From positions 310,001 to 374,000 of the forward strand of contig NC_090771.1 in the NCBI RefSeq assembly GCF_001761485.1: DNA of 64,000 nucleotides. Reading direction: 5' to 3'. A model generated the notes under the pieces. The model was not told the origin of the DNA, did no database searches, and was given only the letters and a program-made list of their open reading frames with translations. The translations under genes and the position numbers were made by a program. The DNA comes from Yarrowia lipolytica. Taxonomy: Eukaryota > Ascomycota > Dipodascomycetes > Dipodascales. Positions 23,570 through 34,999 of the stretch are shown here, in pieces. Numbering within the stretch: position 1 is the stretch's first letter; each line of letters begins with the position of its first letter.

Positions 23570-24824
23570 ATGGAAGCGAGCGAACTATACAAGAGCTACG
23601 AGACGGACTTTCTGCTGGCGCAATCCGAGATTGAGCAGAAGCTCGAGAGCATTTCGACGCTCGAGCGAGGTGAGTATGGGCGAGCCAAGGGCGCAACCTC
23701 GACAATGACGTGGTATTTGATCGACAAGGAATGACATGAACAAGTGGCATTCGCAATGTTTTCGACTGCTGATATCTGGCAGGTGACGTATTCTACCACG
23801 AGATTGCTGTTTGGCAGTCGTCGACAGATGCTGCCCAGCGGTGCATCTTTCACTATTGGTGACAAGAAACGCTGATTGAACGGCTATAGCCCTTTGGAAT
23901 TCGGGTATTCTGTTATTCACGACTGTGAAATACCAGACAGTGAATCATGGTCCTGTCACCATCAACTTTTTCCTGCAGGCGCTCGATTGAACTTCAACCA
24001 CTCCTGAAGAAGTTCATGGGGGACACAAGTAATTGCTTTCTGTTACTCCAGTGATACGGTCCGTTCTCATGTCTACACGGGTCTTAACTTGTCAATTTCC
24101 AGTACTAACACAGACGCCCGAACATCTGCCGTCAAGGCCGTTGAGCGAACCATTGGCGAGGCCTACGAAATTGTGAGTATCGAAGGGGGATATTTGGTCG
24201 ATACAAACGACATACTGGTTAAAAATGGATCTGGTTTTTTGGACCGGTCTATTTAACAGTCTTAATGATCCGGCTGGACTACAGACACGACGCCCAACAA
24301 TCTCCTCATCCCTACTAACTCAGCTTGACCAACTCTCGGTTGAAATCCAAAACATCCCCTCGTCTGCGCGAGCACCTTTGTCTGCCAACCTGCGACAGTA
24401 TCGACAGTCAATCCAGTCTGCTAAGAAGCAGCTTGCCAACGTGGAGCAGGCTGGCGCTCGAAATGAGCTCTTTGGAGACAGATCGGCGGCCGGCGACGGC
24501 GACATTGCTCTCGACCAGCGACAGCAGCTTCTGTCTGGCCAGGAGTCCCTCGACCGAAGCTCGCAGCGAATCAGAGACTCGCAACGAGTGGCCAACGAAA
24601 CTGAGTCCATTGGAGCCAACATTCTGACCGACCTGCGGGGCCAGCGGGAACAGATTCAAAACTCGAGAAACACATTGCTGGAGGCAGATGGCTACGTGGA
24701 CAAGAGTATTCGGACTCTGCGGTCCATGACCCGTAGGATGGCTATGAACAAGGTGTTGACCTACCTGATCATTGCTGTGTTGGTGATTCTCATTCTGCTG
24801 GTTCTAGCCAGCAAGTTTTGGTAG
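23570..24824 (+). CDS. VTI1: v-SNARE Vti1 (three exons)
   Basis: This Qb-SNARE acts in fusion at the Golgi, endosome and vacuole. Exons: 23570-23669, 24114-24172 and 24324-24824 (stop included), giving 219 residues (the yeast protein has 217). The introns are 444 and 151 bases. Both start GTGAGTA, and both end with a TACTAAC branch site two to three bases before the acceptor CAG, so the model rests on strong sites. Exon 1 begins MEASELYKSYETDF, and exon 2 supplies the start of the N-terminal helical bundle. The SNARE motif covers about residues 127-191, with the central-layer glutamine at 160 (LRGQREQI). The tail anchor is at about 199-216, ending ASKFW. The IGANILTDLR and RSMTRRMA stretches are typical of Vti1. 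A naive reading starting at 24225 would begin inside intron 2 and replace the true N-terminus. Confidence 0.93.
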
Positions 24825-26480
24825 ACGGTAAATGACGTAATGTTGACTATAATTATTAATGAAAGGGTGTATCCAATGCAAGTTGGTGATGGTAGTGCGT
24901 TCTATGGCGGGTAGGAAGTGGAGAAGAACGGATACTGGTAGCTCTTCCAAGACGTAGAGTCAAGCAAACGCCAGTCTCGCTTCATTGACACTCACTCTGA
25001 GTAACCCTGATACTTGTACAGTTGCTGGCTTCTAAATCTTTCGAGAATGGTGGTTCCATACATGCTCTTGCTCTAGACCTTGCAGCAACAGTAAGAAGTT
25101 GGCTACAGTACTGCAGATAACACGTTCGAGACTTGGCAGTTGTTCGCGACTTTGTCGTCTAATGAATATTTGCTCTAGTATTGACACTTGCGCTATTCCG
25201 TCTTGGTCTAAATTAATGTGTATTTGAAATAGGACCTAATGAACAGCATGGAGCGGTCTAAAACCAAGCTAAGGACCATTGTTAGGAGATTGGAAAGTTG
25301 ACTAAGGGGGAATAAGAGGTCCAATGACTTATGAGAGGTGTTTTCTTTCTTTACAAACAACCAATTGTGTGAGTTGTTGTGTCTGCACAGGCTGGCCAGT
25401 GGCGTGTCTCAGACAATCAGACAACCATAATCAAAGGCATGTTGGTTCAAACCTACGACTTTTAGTCAATACTGTAAATAAGCAAACAAATAAACAGCGG
25501 TGCTATGTGGACTGGGTTATACTGGTTATTGTTTGGCTGGTGATGTCAACGCAAGTAAGGACTTGAGCTTGTGGTGTGGAATATACAAGTATGTACTGTA
25601 CTTGTTTTTCCATAACCGTCCCACAACAGCCAGAGTCGGTACAGCATCGAGGGAGTCAAGGTCTAGCTTGTAGAATGAACTCACAATCCATGGAGCCAGT
25701 TGAGTACTTGTAAAAGTACTTGCAAAGACCCAATGACTTGTGAAGGGTGCAATGTGAAGCTGACGGCTGCACTCGTTGTAATGGCTGCATGCGGGTCTCA
25801 ATACGGGCTTTTTATGGCTTTTAATGCCGCCAAAATATTATCAGGGCTATACTTATAGTATATTATCGGCTCCTGTATTGCTTTTGGGAAGAGTGATAGG
25901 GATGGACATAGCGAGAGGGGACCGGATCAACCCAGTCCAGGACATAGAAGACAAATGGAACCACACCGACTGAGAGTCTCCACCTTCTGTATCCAAGAGC
26001 TTGCCGGTATATTCTCTTGGCACGTGACTGTCTTCGTCGAGATCATCTCCAACGTCATGTCCAAGCTTAACAAAAGTACTTCCAACTTAGTTATACTCAG
26101 GTGAGAGCATACCTAAAAAGCCATTAAAAAAGCAGAAAAAAAAAGCAGAAAAAAAAAAAAAGCAAGTCCATAAAATGCCTTTTCCGAGGGCTCCTGTACA
26201 GTTAGACACTCCAACAACGATGAGGGGGGGGGGGGGGGGGGGGGGAAAGAAGCCAAAAACAAAGGCCGAGGCCCATTCCATCCAACCTACCGACGATATT
26301 CCTGCCAAAAGTAACCCACAGAGCATTACCTCAGACAAGTACTGTAGTCCTTTAAGCTGCCCTGACCAATTCTCACTCAGCGAAGAGAGTTGATTGGTTC
26401 ATAGAGAGGCTTGGTTGGCAGTTGCGGGCTCGTTGATTGACAGTTGGAAGTGAGATAGAGCTGAATAATAGCTGACAGGA
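24825..26480. other. Intergenic, no supported gene
   Basis: AT-rich at the VTI1 3' side. It includes A-rich runs at 26120-26162 and a pure G-run at 26224-26245. No coding sequence is supported. Confidence 0.5.
26224..26245 (+). repeat. Uninterrupted run of 22 G
   Basis: A poly(dG) tract preceded by TGA and followed by AAAGAAG. It is the only such run in the window. Its exact length may be unreliable in any assembly. Confidence 0.85.
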
Positions 26481-26485
26481 TCGTG

Positions 26486-26994
26486 TTAATAACTAACGAT
26501 AACGATTGAAGTGTAGTGGATATTTGTGGTGTCCCTGTGGTGTCCCTGAGGTGGTTGGTTCGAATAACTGAGTCGGAGCACCATGATGAGCGCTACCAAG
26601 TCGTGTGTATCATGGAGTTGCCCGGAGCAGAGCAAGCTCTCAGAGGACACAAACTTGTTGTTTCGAGCTGTAGACAGAACTTGAACGTGGTTCTGGATGT
26701 GATAAGTATCGCACAGAATGTTGGGGGCACCGTCGACAAAAGTCAACGACTTAGGAAATCGTCTCTGTAGGGTATTGGATGACGTGGAGAGTCCTCAAAG
26801 AGACTCGTAGGGTGACTTATCCCCACCAAAATGGTCTGATATTCGTGACGACCTGTTCCAATCAATGATTTCTTGTGCCCGTTAGATATTCCCACCAACT
26901 GCTGTAGTTGCACATCAACTTCTGCAGTAGTTGACATTATGCACAAGTCAAGTATTGCTCCCAACTTCCGAGCCCAAAAGCCAACTACTCGCAA
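26486..26994 (-). pseudogene. Eroded gene of unknown family
   Basis: Two minus-strand stretches in different frames abut near 26745 and both look like real protein. The upstream one includes a glutamine-rich helix and ISHPTSLFEDSPRHPIPYR. The downstream one includes ILCDTYHIQNHVQVLSTARN. No canonical intron (GTGAGT donor, CTAAC-CAG acceptor) explains the switch, so one small frame-changing event in a former host gene is the simplest reading. I do not recognise the family. No downstream continuation is visible beyond about 26486. Confidence 0.45.
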
Positions 26995-27704
26995 CCATAT
27001 TAGAAGACTTCTCTACAAAACTCGCCACCGGAAAAACAGCTCATGAAAAGCCACTATTGACCTTGAAAACCGCATCTGCGACCCAAAATCAGCTTCTGGG
27101 CCATGAAACCAACTCACACAGCCTCCTCCACCTTATACAAGACCCCTTGCCGAGGACTCAACGCTCCGTCACCGTCTCTGACGCATAGTATCATTGTGGA
27201 GGGTAGAAGAGGGTGTGTGAGAGTCATTCTAAGCAACAGATGCTGATGGTGACGAGTCAGTGAGGTCGACATGGTCGTTGCGAAAGCAATTGATAGTTGA
27301 AAGTACAGAGCATTCGTTATCCACGACTACACTGACATGACACAGACAGTCCATGATCACCCACACACTCAACACACCAGCAACAACACTCACCCGTGTT
27401 CCATTACTCGCCCAATTGAAGGCCGCCCTTCAGACCACACTCTTCACGTGGCGCGAACCTACACAGACAACCGAGCTGGGATCACATCCCACGAATTGAT
27501 GACGGTGATGGCTGATCCATACAGAATCATCCTCTCTCTCGTCACAATCTCAGGCTACTTCCCATCCATCCATCCCACATATCACCCCAATCACAGATCA
27601 CCCCGACCACAGATCACATCCATCACACCACACTAGATCATGTCAATACGCCAGATTCCTCCCCGCTCACTACCCGGCAGTCATTCGCCATAAATACAAT
27701 AATA
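26995..27704. other. Intergenic, 3' side of the HMG-box gene
   Basis: About 700 bases with CA/CCA-rich stretches (27340-27620) and no supported gene. Confidence 0.5.
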
Positions 27705-30374
27705 TTACAATGCTTCAATAATGTGGACAATCTTGTCCACGACTTTTTCGAAAATCGAGTCGTCTCCTCGAACCACCACCAGCTTGCCCTGGCCTCTCAA
27801 CTCCACTGCCGACGACTCCAACTCGGAGCCCTCAGCCTGCAGATAGATGAGAATGTCGGGAGCAGGAAGCCCTCGAAGCAAATTGGCACTGGACATCCAT
27901 TCCTCGAGATACGACGAGGCCGAGGCCGAAGACACACTCTCAGAGACGGACGCTCGAGACATGAGTGGGTCATGTGAGACGGAGCCGTGGTGGTGGGGAG
28001 AATCACGTGAGATGGAGCCGCGCGACTCGTGGGCCAGCTCAGCCACACGCGTCTCGTGTTGGTGATGCGACGTCACGTGGGGATGCGCGTTGTGCACAGG
28101 GTCATGTGACACACTTTCACGTGTCGGGTCACGTGTGGCCGAGGTGGGCTCATCTCGCGAGAGCTCGTGCTCTGCGCCAGCATGAGGAGCAATCGCCACG
28201 CTAGGCGAGCGTCCACTTCCTCCTACGCTCGCCGGCGATCCACTCTCGGACTCCTCGGGGATCACAGAGGTGTCTCTCTTCCATCTCTCCATGGCTTCCG
28301 ATTCGTGTTCTTCCGAGTATGTCGACGTGTGGCTTTGTCGCATCAAGTGCTCCTGAACAAACTTGTCGGCAATCGTCACGAGATAGCCATGTAGCAGGAC
28401 AACGCCAGGCTGAGAAGTCTTGTGTTGCGCCGAATGGAAGTAGTTGGACACGAGCTGATGTAAACACGTGATATTCCACATGGCTGACGCGAATCCGTCG
28501 GTGATGAAGTCGGGTTTTTGGTTGATGATGCAGGCCAGCGAGTTGGCGGGGGTGGTTGAGGGGTTGGTCGAGGTTGTGGGGGTGTCTGACGCGCCTGCAA
28601 TGTTGTGCAGGGTGACAAACGAGTACTTTGAGTCGGTCGGCGCGTTTTTGCTGTCAGCAGCCTCTGCACTCTTGACTTCGGTAGGAGTCTCAGCCTTGGC
28701 TTCGTTCTTATCGGCAACCTCAGCCTCTTTTCCTTTAGCTTCTGTGGGCTCCACCTTTGCAGGTTCAGTGGCGGCTGTGCCGGCAACGCTCGCATTGCTA
28801 AGCTTCTCCTTGACGCTGTCAACTACCTTTCTTCCCCATTCTCCTCCTCCCTCGATGGCCACAATCCTGCTTCTCTCACTCACCTGGCCGGGGAGAGGCT
28901 CACAGAGCATGCTGAGTGCGTCTGCCTTCTCGCGCATACTCATGGGACCTCCCTCTTCGGCCACGAGCGGACTGATGCGGCCAGAGGCAATCGCAATGGC
29001 CGACTTGTACCGCACGGACCGCCGCTGTTGCTGGGGCAAATGATGGGGGGCGAGCGGGTCGTGGTACGATGAGGTTCGGCGTCGCTTGGTAGCATGGTCC
29101 TCCTCGATTAACGCATGGGTGGGAGGAAGACGCGTTCGGTGGGTCAGCGAGTTGAGGCTGAGCGGCGAATGAAATGCGGGGGAGTATTGTAGGGGCTGTG
29201 ATGACAGTTTGGGTGTGGTGTTCTCGAACTTGATGTGCTTGCCGGGCGGTTGGGAGGAAGACGACGCTGCCGAGGTGGGGGCAGTCGAGTTGGGTGGTCC
29301 ATGGGGTCCTGAGACGGAGCCCTGGTGGCCCTGGCCGTGGGAGGCAGCCCGATCCCGGCCCTCCATCTCCAGCTCGTCTCTGGGCACGATTCTGGGCAAC
29401 GCCGAGAACGTTTCTGGTGCTGAGTTGTGTCTAGTCTGGGCTGCGACGTGCTCAACGCTCGTGGGGTAGCTATACCGAGCAGCCGGGTGTGGATAATGGG
29501 GATGGAAGAGCGCTGCTTGTGGGGGAGGTGGCGGAGGAGGAGGATAGGGCATGCCTGAAGAGGCATCGAAAGATGAGTGCGAGCTCGAGATGCTGCTGAA
29601 GCTGCCGCTGCTGTTTCCACCAACACTTCCGCCCATGCTGCCAATGCTTCCGACGCTGCCGCTGCTTCCTCCGCTGCTGTGCCGGGGCGAGTATGTGTTG
29701 CCCGCACCCGCGCCTGCTGACGTGATTCCTCTACACACGGGACACACGCCGCTGTTGTTTTCACCGCCATTTTTTTTGGGGTTTCGTCTAGGCTGGTAGC
29801 GGTAGTCCGGGAAGCGCTCCAGGTGGCTCCTCTTCTCCTCGTCACTGAGCTGGACCCAAAAGTCCTTTTCCGTCTGGGCCAGGCTTCGCCACTGCTCTCC
29901 AATAATCTTTGAGATCTCTGGGTTGGACTTGCCGGGGTTTTCGGCCACCACAATCGAGTGGTGGTGTTGTCGGTACAGAATGAAGGCGTTTCTGGGCCGC
30001 GGCACACGCGTCACGTTGGGACAGATACAGACGTGGGCCTGGGCAAGCGGGGGAATGTTTGACGGCTGCTGTTGCTGGGGTGGTGGAGGCGCCTGATGCT
30101 GCTGCTGTTGCTGCTGCTGCTGTGGTGGGCCGTGGCTCTGGGGGTGGGCCTGTGGTGGTGGTGGGCCATGCTGCTGCTGCTGTGGCTGTTGTTGCTGGTG
30201 AGGAGGTGGTCCATGTGCTGGATGGCCAGCATGCCCCGGAGGATAGTACATGTATTGAGGATGCTGATGTTGTGGATGGGGATGGTGTTGTGGGTGGTGA
30301 AGCTGGGGAGGGTGCTGTTGCTGCTGCTGTTGGTGCTGTTGGTGCTGTTGCGCCTGTTGCTGATGTTGTTGCGC

Positions 30375-30407
<33 letters not shown>

Positions 30408-30455
30408 AGGGGTATTATGCGGAGGTCCCTGCCCTGGAGGTCCGTTGTACGACAT
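27705..30455 (-). CDS. Glutamine-rich MAT-type HMG-box transcription factor
   Basis: A 916-residue intronless protein. Residues 1 to about 135 are almost wholly Gln, His and Pro, including several pure Gln runs, and probably form an activation or interaction region. A single HMG box at about 151-221 starts PRPRNAFILYRQHHH and contains NPEISKIIGEQWRSL. This is the sequence-specific MAT/SOX-like class that bends DNA in the nucleus, related to fungal Rox1/Ste11-type regulators. A short Cys pair follows (CPVCRG, near 240), then Ser/Gly-rich and proline-rich linkers. A long low-complexity region with an Ala/Glu/Lys segment (about 550-620) comes next, followed by a more ordered C-terminal 250 residues ending in a hydrophobic helix (VVDKIVHIIEAL). 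The ordered tail is not a domain I recognise. The ATG is preceded by a long spacer and is the only start that keeps the Gln-rich end. I cannot tell the target genes. Confidence 0.9.
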
Positions 30456-31480
30456 GGTGACGATGGCCGTTGCTGATTCCGCTGGTTAGTAGAGAAGACT
30501 AGCGTCTACCTGTTTCAGAGTGTGGCAGCGCTTATAAGGATGCTGCTGCTGATGCTGCTGCCAGGGCTGTAAGGGGAGGGGGGCGTGATTCGTGGGGGGT
30601 GGCGTCGTCTATGGTGGCAGCGTTCGCTGGGTGGTGTCGTACGTCTTCGCCTCTTGCCGCTCTAGCCGCCGCGGTGATGATGACAAAAGCTGGAGCAGAA
30701 GCAGACTTGGATGTGAGGTGTAGGAGGTCTCTCGGATTTGAGTTTGCCACCATTTCAAGCCAAGCGCCAAACAAAAGGCTTCGTTGGTTTTGTGCTTTTT
30801 TAATCTTTGCAATAAGCTCGGCCAGATTATTATTTACAGTCTGAAAAAGTTTATTCTCACAAAACGAAAAATCCCAACCTACAGTCTTGGCGAACCGTAA
30901 CCTTATGCTCTCCTATTGAGATAGACTTTTAAGCGAGCAACCTAAGGTGGTGATAATGGCAGAGAAAGTGCAAAAAAGGAAAAGTCGTGGATTGTGCAAA
31001 CAGATGGCGGCATTTGGGCAGGAGTGGTGGGGGTGACGGGTGTTCTGGCCTATTTCGCCGTCATTCTGAGTCACTTTTGGGCCATCCATCTACTGGAGAA
31101 TCCCCACAGTTATTACTTTTCACACAGCTTCGACTCGACACACAGCTTTCGACTCGACACCCAACTCTCTACGGTGCAAGGTCGGGTAGTTTAGAACATT
31201 TGTGTTCTGGCTGTTCAGGTTACGAGTGGATACTTTTGATCTTCCAAGGTGACACAAAACTGCCGGTGATCAGCCATTGTGTGCAACTTTCCGCCTACCG
31301 TGGTTAAAGAAAGACAAGATGGAAGGTAGAATTAGTGCGCTAATTGTAGTATGTACGCATTTTGACGGGTGGAGACAGATGCCAAGATGGTGAGGCGTTT
31401 GATTGGGATTTGTAGGGTTGGGAATCGACTCAATGTCTGACCAACTGCAGCTCGAATTCTATACGTATAGCTCATGAATA
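30456..31480. other. Upstream region of the HMG-box gene, start of the gene desert
   Basis: It contains the promoter side of the HMG-box gene. On the plus strand, 30994-31194 encodes a short coding-like patch with one hydrophobic helix (VVGVTGVLAYFAVILSHFW) but no convincing start. Nothing else is supported. Confidence 0.4.
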
Positions 31481-31543
31481 TTATAGGCCGGCCGCACAAG
31501 GAGATAATAGAGTGGGCGTACGGGCAAGCACTTGTAGGTACAG

Positions 31544-31606
31544 GTAGGCACAGGTACCGGTAGGCACAGGTACCGGTAGGCACAGGTACCGGTAGACACA
31601 GGTACG
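31544..31606 (+). repeat. 16-bp tandem repeat with GGTACC palindrome
   Basis: Almost four copies of GTAGGCACAGGTACCG at 31544, 31560, 31576 and 31592, preceded by a degenerate partial unit. Each full unit carries the palindrome CGGTACCG across the unit junction. Confidence 0.9.
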
Positions 31607-33545
31607 ACGAGAGGGGCAGACATCTTCATTCCTGCGTTCGTCTTGGCACGAGAGCTTCCGACAGGCGTCTCTCAGCCGTGTATCTCCGATCTCCAACGAC
31701 GAATCCACGAGTCGGGCCTTTTGTGGAACACTTGAGTTCCCTGAGTGGGAATGGAAGTAAGCAAATGCAAAACTCGGCTAAGGTTGCACTCACTTTTCTT
31801 CCATCGTCTCATGAGCCAGCGTCCATCTCTCGATCTGTTCCCAAATCGAAACCCTTCTTCCAAGAACAGTATGCTATGATTTGTTACCAGTCCAGGTGCC
31901 CCCGTTGGTCTGCCTAAAGTTATTATTCCGGGTTGGACGGCTAGCCCTAGTTTGCAACACATTAAGGTTCCCAATGTACTCCCAATCTGTGGCTTGCCGT
32001 CTTGGTTGAGGGACAGGGGCCCCAATACGGCTGACGCTTCAAATCGGACTGCGCAGACATATACTTCTGGAACGGGGCTTTCTAACAACCCTCTTAAAGT
32101 ACCATGTTGTCTCACAAAATGACCGACTTTCCGCTCTCGCAACTTTATCCAACTTAAACCTCTTCCAAAATTGTTCCACGGCTATGTGGACTACTTTAAT
32201 CTCCGTCGGGCGGGCCTACCGTCGGAACTCGTTCAGTTTCGCCGCCAGAGCATAGAAAACCGTGTTGATGGAACCGGACGGGCTTCAGAAGTCATTTTGA
32301 TACCACTCATGTCGAAAATCGTACCGTTGGCGCGGTTTTTGGGGCCCACGCTGACATACTCCCCACTACTCGCGTTTGCGAACTTGGCACAGACTTACGA
32401 GTTGTGGACAATTTGGGTTGTTGCTCATGATCCATACCATGTGTTCAGGTTTTCCACGTTATATCGGGCCCGATCGCCAAATGACGGAGGAACTTTTCGA
32501 CATCATTGAGGCACGTAACAAGGTAAAAGACGAGATGCGAGACGAGGTGTGAGACAAGCACACCCGTCGTCTTCGACTTGCCCCAATTGGGTCTCATTTG
32601 CGCCCATATATTATCGCTATCTTACGATGCTCATTTCCCTGTCCCGCATCCCCACAAGTGACGTCCGAAGAAGAAACATTGGGGTCTAGGGTCTTCGGAA
32701 CGAGCTCCAATCGTGAGCAGTGCTCCCGTTAATACATTTGATCATGTGACCAAGGGCTCCTTCTTCCAATTCACTACTCGTTGCGTCTGGCTCTTGTGCC
32801 GTTGGCCCAACCCAATCTTCGAAATACCGCCCAAGGTCCCCAACGACAGGGTCTCATCTTGGCTCCTTCAAATGATCCGCGATTCCCGTTTATTATCCTG
32901 ATATTATGGGCCGGCGCTGTATGGAATACGATACGAACATGGGTGTGGAGGCACCACGGGTCTCGGTGGTTTGGTTGGAACGGGACGATTTTGACTGCTG
33001 AAACCTCTTGGGAAGTTGCTTGCGACCCGGCCTCGTCTCAACGCGTACTTCAAATTACACATTCAACCGTTTCTGTCACGCACTAAACCCACGATTTTGG
33101 AGACAGTCCTGTTTTCGGACACTGTGCAGACATGACATGCAAGGTCGACACGCTAAGAGGTTGTCTTTCGGGCCTGTCACCTATAGCGCTACTGGACTAC
33201 TGTACTGTAACTGGATTAGTAAGATTAGTCACGTTCATCTCAAGTGGCTATAACCGAATACAAGCACTGTTTTATGCACCCTCCTACTCCTCCCGGTGCA
33301 ATGTTGATCCCCCACCTCCCTATCTGGTTAGACCCGCACTAGCGCATCTATCCGAGATCCACTTTTCGGCCAGGTGGAGCCTTGGAAAGGAACGCGAAGC
33401 TGGTTCGAGGCGGCGCGCACGCGTCCTTGAGCAACCGATAGGGTTGCGACATCTCGAGAGGCAAATTGCTGTCTCATTTGCACCATTCCATTCCGATATA
33501 CTATCTATCTCATTCTTGTAGGTCCTAGTGACTTGATAAATCAAA
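31607..33545. pseudogene. Degraded coding region, strand and family uncertain
   Basis: This interval is more GC-rich than its flanks and has long coding-like patches on both strands. On the minus strand, 32142 to about 31793 has a natural open frame (LNQDGKPQIGSTLGTLMCC, NHSILFLEEGFRFGNRSRD) that ends at a GTGAGTG donor-like site. On the plus strand, 32171-32509 is equally protein-like (LFHGYVDYFNLRRAGLPSE, LIPLMSKIVPLARFLGPTL). Similar short segments recur inside it (compare TCTCATTTGCGCCCAT near 32597 with TCTCATTTGCACCATT near 33474). It is either a decayed host gene or an old mobile element. I recognise no catalytic motif and leave both open. Confidence 0.35.
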
Positions 33546-34242
33546 TATTGGCACAGTAGATCAAAGAGCTGTCATATTCTATTATTAGTTGGAGATCAGT
33601 AGACTGCTTTTAGACCGCATCCAACGGTTGACATGTGCAAAGAGCATAACAGCCCATGAACTTGTGGTCTCAATCACGAATCACGTGGAATCAACCAATC
33701 ACTCTCGGGAGCCGTTGATCTCATGGATTGGAGGCATTTTCAATGTTTACTTTTTCATTCAGTAGTGCTTTTTCCACAGCTCGTATGGACTTTCTTTTCC
33801 TCGGTGTAGATTTACCAAACTAGATTTACGAGACCAGAGATCTGAGAGATTGTGAGAGGCCGGGCAACTACATGTCCCGTGTCTATACCTTCGGTTTGTA
33901 CACTCGTCAACACAGCAGGATCCACATCCGAAAGTCCTGACATTTGTCGTCTGAATCGTTCCGGTACGCAACGTCGTACTGTACGGAGAGTACATGATCA
34001 GTAGTAGCTCCTCTACATGTACTGTACATGCTTTAGTGTTAAATTGGATGAAAAAAGCAAGTGTAAACGTACTGTGTACCCCTTCTTGTAGAACCACCCT
34101 TCAGTCTCTTTAGAGACGTGCAACCTGTCTAGCCTGTCTTGCCTGGTTCTGTCCGCTTGTCATCATTTGACGCCATGGATGTATATCGGTTCCTTCTGCG
34201 AAAAAGAAATTTCCACTCAACCCCACCCTTCCTCTAACAACC
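33546..34242. other. Spacer, no gene seen
   Basis: About 700 bases of ordinary intergenic composition with short GTAC-rich tracts near 33965-34030. No supported feature. Confidence 0.5.
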
Positions 34243-34999
34243 ATGTCTCCCCAGCCAGCTAGTTTTTCATCTACAGTACCCTTGAACTGTAACGGCATAT
34301 TTCTTCGGCGGTTGTACAAGGACAACACCAGGCAGGATGACGTATTAAACGGCGCCAGTGGGATCCCACAAGTCGCCTTACTCGCAGGAGACGGTCAGGG
34401 GAGTTCTAGAATTCCCCATCCTCGGCCTTTAAGCAACGCTTGTGAAAAAATAGGCGTCGGCCGGCTCACGGCCAGCACGAAAGCGTCACTCCCAAAACCG
34501 CCCATAAATGTTCGCCAGATTGAGATCGAGATACCAGTATCATTTGCAGGGCAGACGCAGATCCATGCTGTCATGCTCGATTTGGGAAAGCGTTGAGAGA
34601 TGGAAGTGAAATTGCAGGCATGTACGGTATTTTCTCGACTGGAGAGGATGATGACAGCACCTGGAATGGGTTCCTGGCGGTGGAAACACCAGCTACTTTT
34701 CTCGTTGGTATCCCACTGGAACCAGCGTGCCTTTCTCCATCCAACAGGAAACTCCAAGACCTCAATCCATAAGTATTCGTCAACTGAGATACCCAAATAC
34801 ACTTTGGCAATCCATCACCAGACACATGATCTTCGCAAAACCAATTCAGTTGAAAGAGTGTACAGTGGAGATCGAAATCAGCAACTTGAAGGAATTCCCC
34901 AACTGTCAAGCCACAAAATATTGCACTGACGTGGAAATCGGCCCACATACAGGTATCTCCATGTTGTTTTTTGACATCTCCGAATCCAGACAGATATGA
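34243..34999 (+). pseudogene. Decayed gene of unknown family
   Basis: A well-placed ATG at 34243 opens a natural 117-codon frame with a Ser/Pro-rich beginning and a later IEIEIPVSFAG strand. Coding-like sequence then continues in other frames through 34999, with clear protein text on each side (EIAGMYGIFSTGEDDDSTW, then ECTVEIEISNLKEFPNCQA) and a final stop at 34997-34999. The reading frame changes about twice, and no canonical intron sites fit. The former product would have been about 250 residues with beta-rich segments and no membrane helix. The family is not recognised. Codon use is less biased than in the intact genes. Confidence 0.5.

Noticed and set aside
24225-24323. Apparent start of a 199-residue protein inside VTI1
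   Set aside because: These bases lie within intron 2. The canonical acceptor at 24323 and the upstream exons give a complete Vti1 N-terminus instead.
30059-30476. Plus-strand Ala/Val- or Leu-rich frames opposite the Gln-rich region
   Set aside because: They are antisense reading of CAG/CAA repeats of the HMG-box gene.
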